Shown piece after piece: positions 33,729-43,088 of a DNA stretch of 64,000 bases. Position 1 is the stretch's first letter. Each line of letters opens with the position of its first letter. Below the pieces are notes generated by a model that was not told where the DNA came from, searched no databases, and saw only the letters and a program-made list of their open reading frames with translations. The position numbers and the translations under genes were made by a program. The stretch comes from Pseudomonadota bacterium (GTDB taxonomy: Bacteria; Bdellovibrionota; UBA1018; CAIMNF01): positions 1 through 64,000 of the forward strand of contig JAIXWV010000034.1 in the NCBI GenBank assembly GCA_027491115.1, written 5' to 3'.

Positions 33729-34487
33729 TCAGGGGAGATTCCAGGTGGGCACGAAAAGATTATCGATGCGTTGGTCTTGATCGTCCAGGAATCGAAACGC
33801 ATGCGTGATCCCAACTATTTCTTCCTTCATTCCTGGGCCTTGGCAAAGAAGGGGGCCTCCCGAATCGCCTGGGTTCGCGGAGGTTTTGAGCCACTCTGAA
33901 ACCGGGATCATGTGAATCAACCGATCCTCAAGAATGAACTCTACCTCTTTGGGACTGCCGATGAGGAGGTGCCCGGTGGAGCCCCGGTGATCCTTTCCGA
34001 ATCCGGCGATTCTGCAGGTGATTCCGGGTCTGAGCAAGCCGTTGTCGTCAAACCAGGCTTCCGGAGAGCGAGCCAATGGTAGGGGTTCGGCACGACTCTT
34101 CCTGCGGGTATTTACAATGGCGTAATCTCGGGTCGGAGCCGGATGTTCGGAATCGATCCAAGTACTTGCATCTGGAACCTGAACGTCCCGGACCCCACCC
34201 ATGAATTTTTCCCCACAAGTCACTGTTGCCGAGTAATCGCGCTCGAGCGGAAAACAATGTGCCGACGTGAGAACTGTGTTTTCGGAAATTAAGCTTCCGC
34301 TACAGAGGAATTCGATCTCTCCGTTTCCAGTATCGATGAGAATATCGATTCTACAAAGTGCGGGATGATCCTTTTCAGAAGCTCGCTGCACTCCGTCTCC
34401 GATCAGATTCGGTTCGGCTCCTGCTATTGATATTGAGCCTGAAAGTTGAATCAGTAGTGCTGCGAAAAGAGCTCCAATGCCGGTCAT
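33729..34487 (-). CDS. Exported trypsin-like serine protease
   Basis: 252 aa S1-family protease. Signal peptide (cleavage near SIAGAEP), then the catalytic triad in order: His in VLTSAHCFP, Asp in TRDYAIVN, Ser in NPGDSGGPLLC. Cys at both sides of the Ser loop and in the His loop suggest disulfides, so it is periplasmic or secreted. ATG 34487 overlaps the mutS stop by 4 bp (ATGA), an odd coupling of a secreted protease to mismatch repair. Substrate unknown. Confidence 0.9.
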   Translation of the reverse strand: MTGIGALFAALLIQLSGSISIAGAEPNLIGDGVQRASEKDHPALCRIDILIDTGNGEIEFLCSGSLISENTVLTSAHCFPLERDYSATVTCGEKFMGGVRDVQVPDASTWIDSEHPAPTRDYAIVNTRRKSRAEPLPLARSPEAWFDDNGLLRPGITCRIAGFGKDHRGSTGHLLIGSPKEVEFILEDRLIHMIPVSEWLKTSANPGDSGGPLLCQGPGMKEEIVGITHAFRFLDDQDQRIDNLFVPTWNLP

Positions 34488-37102
34488 GCGTGCTCCGATT
34501 GTACTTGTTGTTTCCATTCGGCAAGCTTTTGAAGCGCATCGATCGGACGGAGGCTGTTCGGATCCAGTTGTTTCAGCTCCTCAAGCACCGGATGGGGAAT
34601 GTTCAGGATAGGTTCCGGCGTGACCAGTTCGTCCGGTACCGGTGCAAAGAGCGAGAGTTGCGATGAGGCGGATCCGCCCTGGCCCTGGCTCTCTAGCGAT
34701 CTCAAAATTTCCCACGCCTGTTTCACCACCGGTTTGGGAAGTCCTGCCAGTTCGGCTACCTGGATTCCGAAGCTCTTCGAAGACCGACCGAGGGCCATCT
34801 CATAAAGGAAGGTGAGCTTGCCCCGCTCATCGAGGACCTTCATGTAGGCATTCTTCAACCCTGGAAGAGAGGCTTCGAGTTCGGTGAGTTCGTGATAGTG
34901 AGTGGCGAAGACGATCCTAGCCCCGGAGTTCCGGTGCAAGTACTCGAGACTCGCACGGGCGACACTCATCCCGTCGAAGGTGCTGGTGCCCCGGCCGATC
35001 TCATCCAGGACGATGAATGAACGCTCGTCGGCATGTTTGAGGATATGGGCCAGTTCGACCATTTCGACCATGAAGGTGCTTTGACCTTTGGCGATCGCAT
35101 CCTGAGCGCCGATGCGGGTGTAGAGGGAGTGAAAGACCCCCCACTTGGCCATGCGGGCGGGGACGGGACCGCCGGCCTGCCCAAGTAGGATGATTTGAGC
35201 TACCTGGCGCATCAAGGTCGACTTACCGCCCATGTTCGGCCCGGTGATGATCAGTGTACGCGTTGATGCACCCAGTTCCAGATCGTTCGGAACGAAGTCT
35301 CCCGCGAGGGCGTCTTCCACCACCGGATGACGGGATCCTTCGAGGACGAGATCGAGGCTTTCATCTAGAAGCGGAAAGCACCAGCCGGGGCGGGCGGCCA
35401 GAAACGAGAGACTCAACCAGGCGTCGAGTTCTCCGATTGAGTCTGAAAGCGCTTTCAGCATCCCGGAGTGGGTGAGGAGTTCGTCCACGAGCTTTTCAAA
35501 CAGTTTCGACTCGAGGGCTCTCTGTCGGCTCGAGGCGGAGAGGATTTCCTCTTCGAACTTCTTGAGCTCTTCGGTGAAAAATCGTTCTCCGCCAACCATG
35601 GTCTGTTTCCGTTGGTAGCGATCCGGGACGTTCTTCAGGTTGGCACTCGAAATTTCGATGAAATACCCGAACACCCGGTTGTATTTCACTTTGAGCGAGG
35701 AGATTCCGGTCGACTCCCGTTCACGGAGTTCGAGCTCGAGCAGGAACTTTTCTCCGTCTCGGGTCAATTCGAGAAGTCGATCGAGCTCGGGATCCGCTCC
35801 GGTTTCAAAGATCCCCCCTTCGCGGGTATGAGTCGGCGCCTCCGCCTTCTGGATCTTGAGAACTCGAGCCGTGATTTCCTCGAGATCGGATGCTGCGGCC
35901 TCAAATCGACTCCCGAGGGACTTTAGCACGCTGGATTCGAAACGGCTGAGAAGGGCCCGGAATCGGAATGCACACGACAGACTCTCGGCAAGCGCGTAAG
36001 TGTCCCTCGGATTCGCCAGTCGGGTCGAGAGGCGACCGAGAATGCGGTCGAGATCGTACACTCCCCTCAAGGTTTCATGAATCTGACGGGAGTCGAGTGC
36101 CCGATCAGAGAGTTCGCGGACCGCTTCTTGTCGGGCATGGATGGCGCTCAGATCCCGGAGTGGACTCTCGAGTTCGGGCTTCAGCCTACGGGACCCCATC
36201 GACGTCGCGGTCCGGTCGACAAACTTGAATAGATCTTCGAGATCGAGATGTCGGAGGGTTTCCGGTCCAGTCTTGAGGCGATCGGACTCGTGAAGCGGTT
36301 TCGGGTCATGAAGGTGGGGGAGTCGGTCGATTCCCTGCGACTTGAGCACATAGCGGATCAGGATGGCGACCGCTCTCGAGGTCGTCTCCGACTCGATCAG
36401 AACGGGCAGCACCTGTCGGTCGAACTGTTCCTTCAGAAAGGGTCCCACTTCCACCGTAGAGATGAGGTTCGGAGCCACTTCCTCGATCAAGACCTGGCCG
36501 GATCGTTCGAGGGCCGATAGAACCTCTGCGGGTGTTTTTCCGGAATTGAGAAAGTGTCTGATTTCTTGAAGGGCAGGGTCCTGTAAGAGCTGGACGGTAT
36601 CGAGGCCTTCAGAGACCCTGATCTCACCCGTGGCCGGCTCGAGGAGGGCCAGGATCTGTCTCTTTTCAGCGGTTTGAACCAAACAGGCCAGATAGCGGGA
36701 TTGCGGATTCCGCCCCAGTTCAAACTGGACTGCCGGGCTGAAGGTTCGGATGATCTTCCGTTCAACGATGCCTTTGATTTGGTCCGCGGTCATTCCCTCC
36801 GGGAGAATCTGTTCCGCGATCGCCACTTTCTTCCCTGAGTTCAGGATTTTCTGGATGTAGTTCGTCGCACTGTGGAAGGGAATTCCGGCCATCGGCATCG
36901 GATTCTCACTCCGCTTGTCTCGCGAAGTGAGGGTCACACCCAGAAGAGGGGCCGCCGCCACTGCGTCCTCGGCAAAGAGTTCATAGAAGTCACCCATCCT
37001 GAAGAAAAGGAAGGCATCACCGGCTTCTTGCTTCAGCCGCACGAACTGCTTCATGAGGGGAGTGGAGCACTCGGGAGAGTTGGGATCGAGCCGGTAAGTC
37101 AT
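34484..37102 (-). CDS. mutS: DNA mismatch repair protein MutS
   Basis: 872 aa, usual length. The N-terminal mismatch-binding domain has FFRMGDFYELF (the stacking Phe and Glu of F-x-E). The ATPase has GPNMGGKSTLMRQ, the signature TFMVEM...ILKHA and Walker B FIVLDEIGRGTSTFDG. Ends with a helical tail. Recognises mispairs and recruits MutL, which is not in this window. The trypsin-like gene is translationally coupled downstream. No clear promoter seen in 37103-37287. Confidence 0.97.
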   Translation of the reverse strand: MTYRLDPNSPECSTPLMKQFVRLKQEAGDAFLFFRMGDFYELFAEDAVAAAPLLGVTLTSRDKRSENPMPMAGIPFHSATNYIQKILNSGKKVAIAEQILPEGMTADQIKGIVERKIIRTFSPAVQFELGRNPQSRYLACLVQTAEKRQILALLEPATGEIRVSEGLDTVQLLQDPALQEIRHFLNSGKTPAEVLSALERSGQVLIEEVAPNLISTVEVGPFLKEQFDRQVLPVLIESETTSRAVAILIRYVLKSQGIDRLPHLHDPKPLHESDRLKTGPETLRHLDLEDLFKFVDRTATSMGSRRLKPELESPLRDLSAIHARQEAVRELSDRALDSRQIHETLRGVYDLDRILGRLSTRLANPRDTYALAESLSCAFRFRALLSRFESSVLKSLGSRFEAAASDLEEITARVLKIQKAEAPTHTREGGIFETGADPELDRLLELTRDGEKFLLELELRERESTGISSLKVKYNRVFGYFIEISSANLKNVPDRYQRKQTMVGGERFFTEELKKFEEEILSASSRQRALESKLFEKLVDELLTHSGMLKALSDSIGELDAWLSLSFLAARPGWCFPLLDESLDLVLEGSRHPVVEDALAGDFVPNDLELGASTRTLIITGPNMGGKSTLMRQVAQIILLGQAGGPVPARMAKWGVFHSLYTRIGAQDAIAKGQSTFMVEMVELAHILKHADERSFIVLDEIGRGTSTFDGMSVARASLEYLHRNSGARIVFATHYHELTELEASLPGLKNAYMKVLDERGKLTFLYEMALGRSSKSFGIQVAELAGLPKPVVKQAWEILRSLESQGQGGSASSQLSLFAPVPDELVTPEPILNIPHPVLEELKQLDPNSLRPIDALQKLAEWKQQVQSEHA

Positions 37103-37287
37103 GGCCGCCAGATTTTAGCAGTAAATCATGCCGCGGAGCAAGAAAAACCTTCGGAAGTCATTGAATTTGCAGTGCGTAAAAAACCTCCCCGCACGGGTGT
37201 TTTTGCGGATCATTTATGCTATCTCTTTGCCTTCGACTTCAACAAGCTCGGGACGGATTTTACAGCCGATTTCCCCGGGGAGGTACA

Positions 37288-38814
37288 ATGGATTCAATTG
37301 AAAATAAAAAAGTATTGGTGAAGACTTTCGGCTGCCAGATGAACGTGGCCGATACCGAACGCATGATTGCGCTGATGGGCGAGCAGGGAATGACGCCGAC
37401 TGAGAATCCAGGAGAAGCCGATCTGATCATCATCAACGGTTGCTCGGTCAGGGACAAGGCGGTTCACAAAGCGGTCTCATACCTCGGTGAACAGCAGATC
37501 CTGAAGCGTGGACCGAATGCCAAGAACCCGGTGATCGCACTTGGGGGTTGTGTCGGCCAACTCGACAAGGGAGACGTTTTCAAGCGGGCACCTTATCTCG
37601 ACTTCGTATTCGGACCCGACGCTATCGATCAGCTTCCTGAACTGGTCCATCGAGCACAGAGCGGGCAGAGGCACTTTGTGCAGGTGGAGTTCGACAAAAC
37701 TCTCGCTTATTCAACTCGGACCAAGGTTCACGGTGCGAAGGCCCAGGCCTTTGTGAACATCATGAAGGGTTGCGACAAGTACTGCACCTATTGCATCGTT
37801 CCCTTCACCCGGGGGCGTGAGAAGTCCCGCACCATTCGCGAGGTCCTCGACGATCTGGCGGGATTGGTCGAGAAGGGAGTCCGGGAAGTCACTCTGCTCG
37901 GACAGAACGTGAATTCCTTCGGTAAAGGGAATCCGAACACTGACGGTTACGAGCCCCGTGAGCTGAACAATCCGATCGGCAAGGTCGGTCCGCGTGCGGG
38001 CGAAGAGAACTTCCCGCAGTTGCTTTACGCGATTGACCGGGATCCTCGTCTGGCACGGTTGAAGCGGATCCGCTTCACTTCTTCCCATCCGCTCGATTTC
38101 AGTGACGAACTGATCGCGTGTTACGCACCGGCAGAAAAAGGCGGCGTGGCCAAACTGGCGCGACACCTTCACTTGCCGGTTCAATCCGGTTCGAACCGGG
38201 TATTGACCAAAATGGGGCGCCATCACCGGATCGAACACTACATCGCCCAAATGAAGCGCTTGAAAGAACTCTGTCCCGGGATCGGGCTTTCGACCGACCT
38301 GATTGTCGGGTTCCCGACCGAGACCGAGGAAGAGTTCCAAGAGACCATCGCGCTCCTCGATGCCATCGAATACGACAATATCTACGCATTCGCTTATTCA
38401 CCGAGACCGGGAACGCGTGCCTCCCGGATGGAGGATGATGTTCCGGGCGAAATCAAGAATCGCCGGTTGAACGAACTCCTCGCGCATCAGCTCAGGATCG
38501 CCAAGAAAACCTATGCAGCCCGCGTAGGTCAGGTGCTTGAAGTCCTGGTCGAGGGCATCGCCAAGAACCAGAACCTCATTCCCGAGGGGGGGGCGGGCCG
38601 GGTCTGGACTGGGCGCACCTCGTGTAACCGAGTTGTCAATTTCATCGATGACAGCCCACGGAATCATCTGGGAAGGTTCCTCGCGGTCCGGATCACCGGA
38701 TCGACCTCTCTCTCCCTTTCGGGCGAGCTGGTCCACGATCCACACTTCGCAGAACGAGGCGATGACGGAGTCCAGTACACCTCCTCTTATTCCACTTCGG
38801 AGGTCGCACCATGA
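37288..38814 (+). CDS. miaB: tRNA-2-methylthio-N6-dimethylallyladenosine synthase MiaB
   Basis: 508 aa radical-SAM methylthiotransferase. The N-terminal cluster Cys are in GCQMNVADTE, NGCSVRD and GGCVGQ; the radical-SAM C-x3-C-x2-C is in GCDKYCTYCIVPFTRG; a TRAM domain ends the protein. Methylthiolates A37 of tRNAs reading UNN codons. The ATG at 37288 has GGGGAGG 5 nt upstream; a longer frame from 37216 has no such site. First of miaB, gamma-CA-like gene, dnaE, all overlapping by 1-4 bp. The 185 bp upstream, back to mutS, hold no gene I can support. Confidence 0.96.
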   Translation: MDSIENKKVLVKTFGCQMNVADTERMIALMGEQGMTPTENPGEADLIIINGCSVRDKAVHKAVSYLGEQQILKRGPNAKNPVIALGGCVGQLDKGDVFKRAPYLDFVFGPDAIDQLPELVHRAQSGQRHFVQVEFDKTLAYSTRTKVHGAKAQAFVNIMKGCDKYCTYCIVPFTRGREKSRTIREVLDDLAGLVEKGVREVTLLGQNVNSFGKGNPNTDGYEPRELNNPIGKVGPRAGEENFPQLLYAIDRDPRLARLKRIRFTSSHPLDFSDELIACYAPAEKGGVAKLARHLHLPVQSGSNRVLTKMGRHHRIEHYIAQMKRLKELCPGIGLSTDLIVGFPTETEEEFQETIALLDAIEYDNIYAFAYSPRPGTRASRMEDDVPGEIKNRRLNELLAHQLRIAKKTYAARVGQVLEVLVEGIAKNQNLIPEGGAGRVWTGRTSCNRVVNFIDDSPRNHLGRFLAVRITGSTSLSLSGELVHDPHFAERGDDGVQYTSSYSTSEVAP

Positions 38815-39407
38815 TTCTCCCGCACAAAGGGACCAATCCCGTTATTCCTGAAAGTTGCTTCATTGCTCCTTCCGCCGACATCATCGGCGACGTGGTCATG
38901 GGCGAAGAATCGTCCGTCTGGTTCCAGGTGGTGATCCGTGGCGACGTGAATCGCATCCGGATCGGGTCTCGGACCAACGTTCAGGACGGGGCCGTGCTTC
39001 ATGTGACCCGGAATCACGCTCCCATGAAAGGAGCGCCCCTCACGATCGGAGACGACGTCACGATCGGCCACCGGGTCACCCTGCACGGGTGTACTCTCGG
39101 GAACCGGATCCTGGTCGGAATGGGTGCCGTGATCCTGGATGAGGCCGTGATCGGAGACGATTCCATCGTGGCAGCCGGCGCTCTGGTCACCAAGGGGAAG
39201 AGTTTTCCTCCGAAGTCCCTGATCCAAGGGGCGCCTGCCAAAGTCGTCCGACAACTGTCCGACGAGGAACTGCACCTCCTCAAGGCTTCAGCTACAAATT
39301 ATGTCGGCGACACCAAGCTCTATATCGAAGAGTTTGAGCATCTGTTTGGTGATCACGACGGTGATCATGAAGAGGATTGCTGCGACGAGAAAGGCTGCGG
39401 CTGCTGA
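38811..39407 (+). CDS. Gamma-carbonic-anhydrase-like hexapeptide protein with a Cys/His-rich tail
   Basis: 198 aa. Left-handed beta-helix made of hexapeptide repeats. The three metal His positions of gamma carbonic anhydrases are seen in VLHVTRN and GHRVTLHGC. Unlike its family it ends in a short tail rich in His, Asp and Cys (GDHDGDHEEDCCDEKGCGC), which looks metal-binding. Whether it hydrates CO2 is unknown, as many family members do not. ATGA overlap with miaB at its start, and its TGA overlaps the dnaE ATG. Confidence 0.88.
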   Translation: MILPHKGTNPVIPESCFIAPSADIIGDVVMGEESSVWFQVVIRGDVNRIRIGSRTNVQDGAVLHVTRNHAPMKGAPLTIGDDVTIGHRVTLHGCTLGNRILVGMGAVILDEAVIGDDSIVAAGALVTKGKSFPPKSLIQGAPAKVVRQLSDEELHLLKASATNYVGDTKLYIEEFEHLFGDHDGDHEEDCCDEKGCGC

Positions 39408-42400
39408 TGGATCCTTTCGTCCACCTTCACGTTCACTCGCACAACAGTTTCCTCTCTTCCACAGTGAAGATCAAGGATCTGGTGGACCGCGCGAAGGCGG
39501 AGGGGATGTCAGCGCTGGCATTGACCGACTCCAACAACATCTTCGGAGGGATCGAGTTTTATTTCGCCTGCAAGGACGCCGGGATCAAACCGATCATCGG
39601 TTGTGATTTGGTCTATTGTCCGGACGGGCGTGACCAGGTGTTCGAACCGGGGAGCAAAAAGACACTCCATTCGCTGGTGGTTCTGTGTAAGGACATGAAA
39701 GGGTATCAGAACCTTTCCCAGCTCTTGAGTCGCGCTTTCAAAGACGGATCCAACAATAAGACCCCCCTCAGTGACTTGGTTCGTGGGGTAGTCGACCGTG
39801 AGCTGTTAAATCAGTTCGGTGACGGGTTGATCGTGCTCAGTTCTTCCATTCGTGGGGAAGTCGGCTACCGCCTGCTCACCGGGCAAGAAGAAGAGGCAAT
39901 AGCCTCCATTCGATGGTTCAAGCAGCGCTTCGGCGAGGATTTCTATCTCGAGATTGTCGACAACGGGATTCCTGAACAGGAGTCGGTGAACCAACGACTC
40001 GCCGAGCTCGCTCCGGGCCTCGGTGTCGAGCTCGTCGGAACCAGCGAAGTCCATTATCTGGACCCTTCTTATGCAGAAGCCCACGAGATCCTCCAGTGCA
40101 TTCCGCTCGGGCGGAATCTCGGGTTCGACCGTCCGAAGTCCTTGGTTCCTGCCGAGTATTATTTCAAGTCCACGACCCTGATGCAGGAGCGTTTGGAAGC
40201 ATATCAGGGTGCGTTCGAGAATGCGGGGAAGATCGCGGCGAAGTGCGACCTCAAATTCAGATTCAAAGATGAGTCCGGAAAGGCCATTTATCACCTTCCC
40301 ACCTTCAGGCCGGACGGTGTGGCCAAGGGTGACCCCTTTGATGCGGTGGAGTTTTTCAAGCAGGAAGCCCGTGATGGCTTGAAGCTCCGCTTTGGGGAGC
40401 CTGAATTCTCGGGCCCTGAAGGGAAGATGCGTCTTCCGAATTGGGGCGAGCTTGAGAAAGAGTATCTCGCCCGTCTCGAAGAAGAGCTCGGGATGATCGA
40501 GAAAACCGGTTTTTCCGGATATTTTTTGATCGTCTCGGATTTCATCAAGTGGGCCAAGTCCAACGACATTCCGGTCGGACCCGGGCGGGGGTCGGGTGCC
40601 GGCTCCTTGGTGGCGTACTGTTTGTACATCACGGACATCGACCCAATCGAGTTCAAGTTGCTTTTCGAACGGTTTATCAATCCGGAACGGGTGTCCATGC
40701 CCGACTTCGATATTGATTTCTGTCAGGATCGCCGTGGACGGGTGATCGAGTATGTCGAGAACAAATACGGCAAAGACAATGTTTCCCAGATCATCACTTT
40801 CGGTAAGCTCCAGGCCAAAGCGGTGATCAAAGATGTCGGTCGGGTACTCGGGCTTCAGTTCTCCGAGACCGACCAGATCACCAAGCTTTTCCCGGACGAG
40901 TTGAACATCAAGCTCGAAAAAGCGCTTGAGACCAGTTCAGACCTCAAGGCCAAGATCGAATCCGAGCCCAAACTCAGGAAGGTTTGGGAGTACGCGGTCA
41001 AGCTAGAGGGCCTTTACCGGAACGCCGGTATGCACGCGGCAGGTGTGATCATCACCGAAGAACCCATCGTCAGTTATTGTCCGCTTTACGTCTCCAAAGA
41101 TGGCGATGTCGTGACCCAGTTCGACAAGGATTACGCAGAGAAAATCGGGCTGGTGAAGTTCGACTTTCTCGGATTGAAGACCCTGACCGTGATCGACAGT
41201 GCGGTTCGATTCATCCGCAATCGTCCGGGTCAGGAAAAGTTCGATCTCAAGGCGGTCTCTTACAAGGATTCCAGGGTTTTCGATTTGATTTCGAGCGGTA
41301 ACACCAACGGAGTCTTCCAGGTCGAATCCGAGGGTATGAAGGATCTTTGCAGGCGGATCATTCCGAACAGCCTTGAAGACATCACCGCGATCAACGCGCT
41401 TTACCGTCCCGGACCTCTCGGTTCCGGCATGGTCGATGACTTCATCGACCGGAAGCACGGAAGGCTCGAGACCCGCTATGAACTTCCTGTGCTCGAACCC
41501 ATCCTGAAGGACACCTACGGGGTGATCCTGTACCAGGAACAGGTGATGCAGATCGCCCGGGACGTCGCCGGTTATTCACTAGGCCAAGCAGACATGCTCC
41601 GCAGGGCCATGGGTAAGAAAAAAGCCGAGGAGATGGCGAAGCACAAGGAGATCTTCGTCCAGGGTGCGACGGGCAGGGGAGTGGATGCCAAGAAAGCGGG
41701 GGATCTCTTCGAACTCATGGCCAAGTTCGCCGAGTACGGGTTCAACAAGTCCCACTCAGCGGCCTACGGACTGATCACGTATCAAACGGCTTATTTGAAG
41801 ACTTATTTTCCGGTTGAGTTCATGGCTGCTCTCATGACCACGGAAATGAGCGACACTGACAAGTTAGCCAAGTACACAGCAGATGCCCGGGCAATGGGAA
41901 TCTCGGTCCTGGCTCCGGACGTGAACACCTCGATCCACTCGTTCACCGTCGAAACACTTCCTTCCAAGATCAACGGCTTCGACCATGCGGTCCGGTTCGG
42001 TCTTGAGGCGATCAAGGGTGTTGGAGGGGCCGCGGTCGATGCCATGCTTGAGGCCCGGGCCGCAGGGCCGTTTCTCTCACCCTTGGATTTCGCCAAGCGC
42101 TGCTCCATGCGGAAGGTGAACAAAAAAGTTCTGGAGTCCCTGATTCAGGCCGGTGCTTTTGACGGGCTCATCTCGAAGGCCGGATCCAATCGGGCTTCGA
42201 TCTTCGCTTCTATTGAAAACCTGATCCAGTTCGGGCAGGACGAGCAGGCTAAGGCAGAGCTCGGGCAGAGCTCGCTTTTTGAAGACTTCAAAGCCGAAGA
42301 GATCAGAGTCTCCGCTCCGGTGGATTCCCTGATTAAAAAGGAGCCCGAGTGGCCTTTTGCCAAGCGGTTGCTCTCTGAAAAACAAGTCCTTGGGTTCTTC

Positions 42401-43054
42401 GTCTCCGGCCATCCGATGGAAAATTGGCAGTCCATTTGCCAGGATTGGCTAGGCCACCACTCCGTGAGTCTGAAGGAGCAAGCCGAGAAGACCCCTTCGA
42501 TGCCGGAACAGAATTCATGGGGTGGCGGGGCGCAAAAACCCAAGCGTAAAGAGGTGAGGGTTGCGGGCATCATCAGCGAGTTCAAGGAAATCACCACCAA
42601 GCGTGGTTCAAAAATGGCCTTCATGCAGCTCGAAGACCTTTTTGGCAGGACTGAGATCGTTGCCTTTGCCGAGTTTTACTCGCAAAACTCGACCCTGTTG
42701 CATGAGTTGAAGGATTCTCCAGAACCCCTCGTGATTACTGGCGACTTTCAAGTCAAGGAGGGGCAGCCCAAGGTTTTGGCCTCATCGATCCAGAAGCTCG
42801 AAGATGCCCACGCTTCCCGGTCGGTCAGTGTGATCCTCGAGATCGATCCGGACGAGACAGGAATTGAGCAACTGAGAAGCCTCAAACAGCATGTCTTGAA
42901 GAACCGAGGAAAGTGCCCGGTTCACATTCATTTCACCGCTCCGGATTGGAAGGGGCGTATGGAGTTTCCAAAGGAGCTTAGGGTGGAGGGCACGCCCCAG
43001 TTTGCCGCTGAGGTGAACCGCATCTTCGGACGGACCGTGGCGAGACTTCAGTAG
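39407..43054 (+). CDS. dnaE: DNA polymerase III alpha subunit
   Basis: 1215 aa replicative polymerase. PHP domain at the N-terminus (HLHVHSHNSFLSSTVK), polymerase core with GPGRGSGAGSLVAYCL and the catalytic Asp pair in MPDFDIDFCQDRR, then helix-hairpin-helix and OB-fold (VAGIISEFKEITTKRGSKM). The ATG at 39407 follows the PHP start closely. No DnaQ-type exonuclease domain is fused. It has a small insertion with EQNSWGGGAQKPKRK before the OB-fold. Translationally coupled to the gene before. Confidence 0.97.
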   Translation: MDPFVHLHVHSHNSFLSSTVKIKDLVDRAKAEGMSALALTDSNNIFGGIEFYFACKDAGIKPIIGCDLVYCPDGRDQVFEPGSKKTLHSLVVLCKDMKGYQNLSQLLSRAFKDGSNNKTPLSDLVRGVVDRELLNQFGDGLIVLSSSIRGEVGYRLLTGQEEEAIASIRWFKQRFGEDFYLEIVDNGIPEQESVNQRLAELAPGLGVELVGTSEVHYLDPSYAEAHEILQCIPLGRNLGFDRPKSLVPAEYYFKSTTLMQERLEAYQGAFENAGKIAAKCDLKFRFKDESGKAIYHLPTFRPDGVAKGDPFDAVEFFKQEARDGLKLRFGEPEFSGPEGKMRLPNWGELEKEYLARLEEELGMIEKTGFSGYFLIVSDFIKWAKSNDIPVGPGRGSGAGSLVAYCLYITDIDPIEFKLLFERFINPERVSMPDFDIDFCQDRRGRVIEYVENKYGKDNVSQIITFGKLQAKAVIKDVGRVLGLQFSETDQITKLFPDELNIKLEKALETSSDLKAKIESEPKLRKVWEYAVKLEGLYRNAGMHAAGVIITEEPIVSYCPLYVSKDGDVVTQFDKDYAEKIGLVKFDFLGLKTLTVIDSAVRFIRNRPGQEKFDLKAVSYKDSRVFDLISSGNTNGVFQVESEGMKDLCRRIIPNSLEDITAINALYRPGPLGSGMVDDFIDRKHGRLETRYELPVLEPILKDTYGVILYQEQVMQIARDVAGYSLGQADMLRRAMGKKKAEEMAKHKEIFVQGATGRGVDAKKAGDLFELMAKFAEYGFNKSHSAAYGLITYQTAYLKTYFPVEFMAALMTTEMSDTDKLAKYTADARAMGISVLAPDVNTSIHSFTVETLPSKINGFDHAVRFGLEAIKGVGGAAVDAMLEARAAGPFLSPLDFAKRCSMRKVNKKVLESLIQAGAFDGLISKAGSNRASIFASIENLIQFGQDEQAKAELGQSSLFEDFKAEEIRVSAPVDSLIKKEPEWPFAKRLLSEKQVLGFFVSGHPMENWQSICQDWLGHHSVSLKEQAEKTPSMPEQNSWGGGAQKPKRKEVRVAGIISEFKEITTKRGSKMAFMQLEDLFGRTEIVAFAEFYSQNSTLLHELKDSPEPLVITGDFQVKEGQPKVLASSIQKLEDAHASRSVSVILEIDPDETGIEQLRSLKQHVLKNRGKCPVHIHFTAPDWKGRMEFPKELRVEGTPQFAAEVNRIFGRTVARLQ

Positions 43055-43088
43055 ACAAGAAAAGTCACCTTTGTTGTAATGGAACGAA

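Noticed and set aside
37129-37299. Possible 56-codon frame between mutS and miaB
   Set aside because: No ribosome site, Ser/Pro-rich unlikely composition, and it runs through the miaB ribosome site and start.
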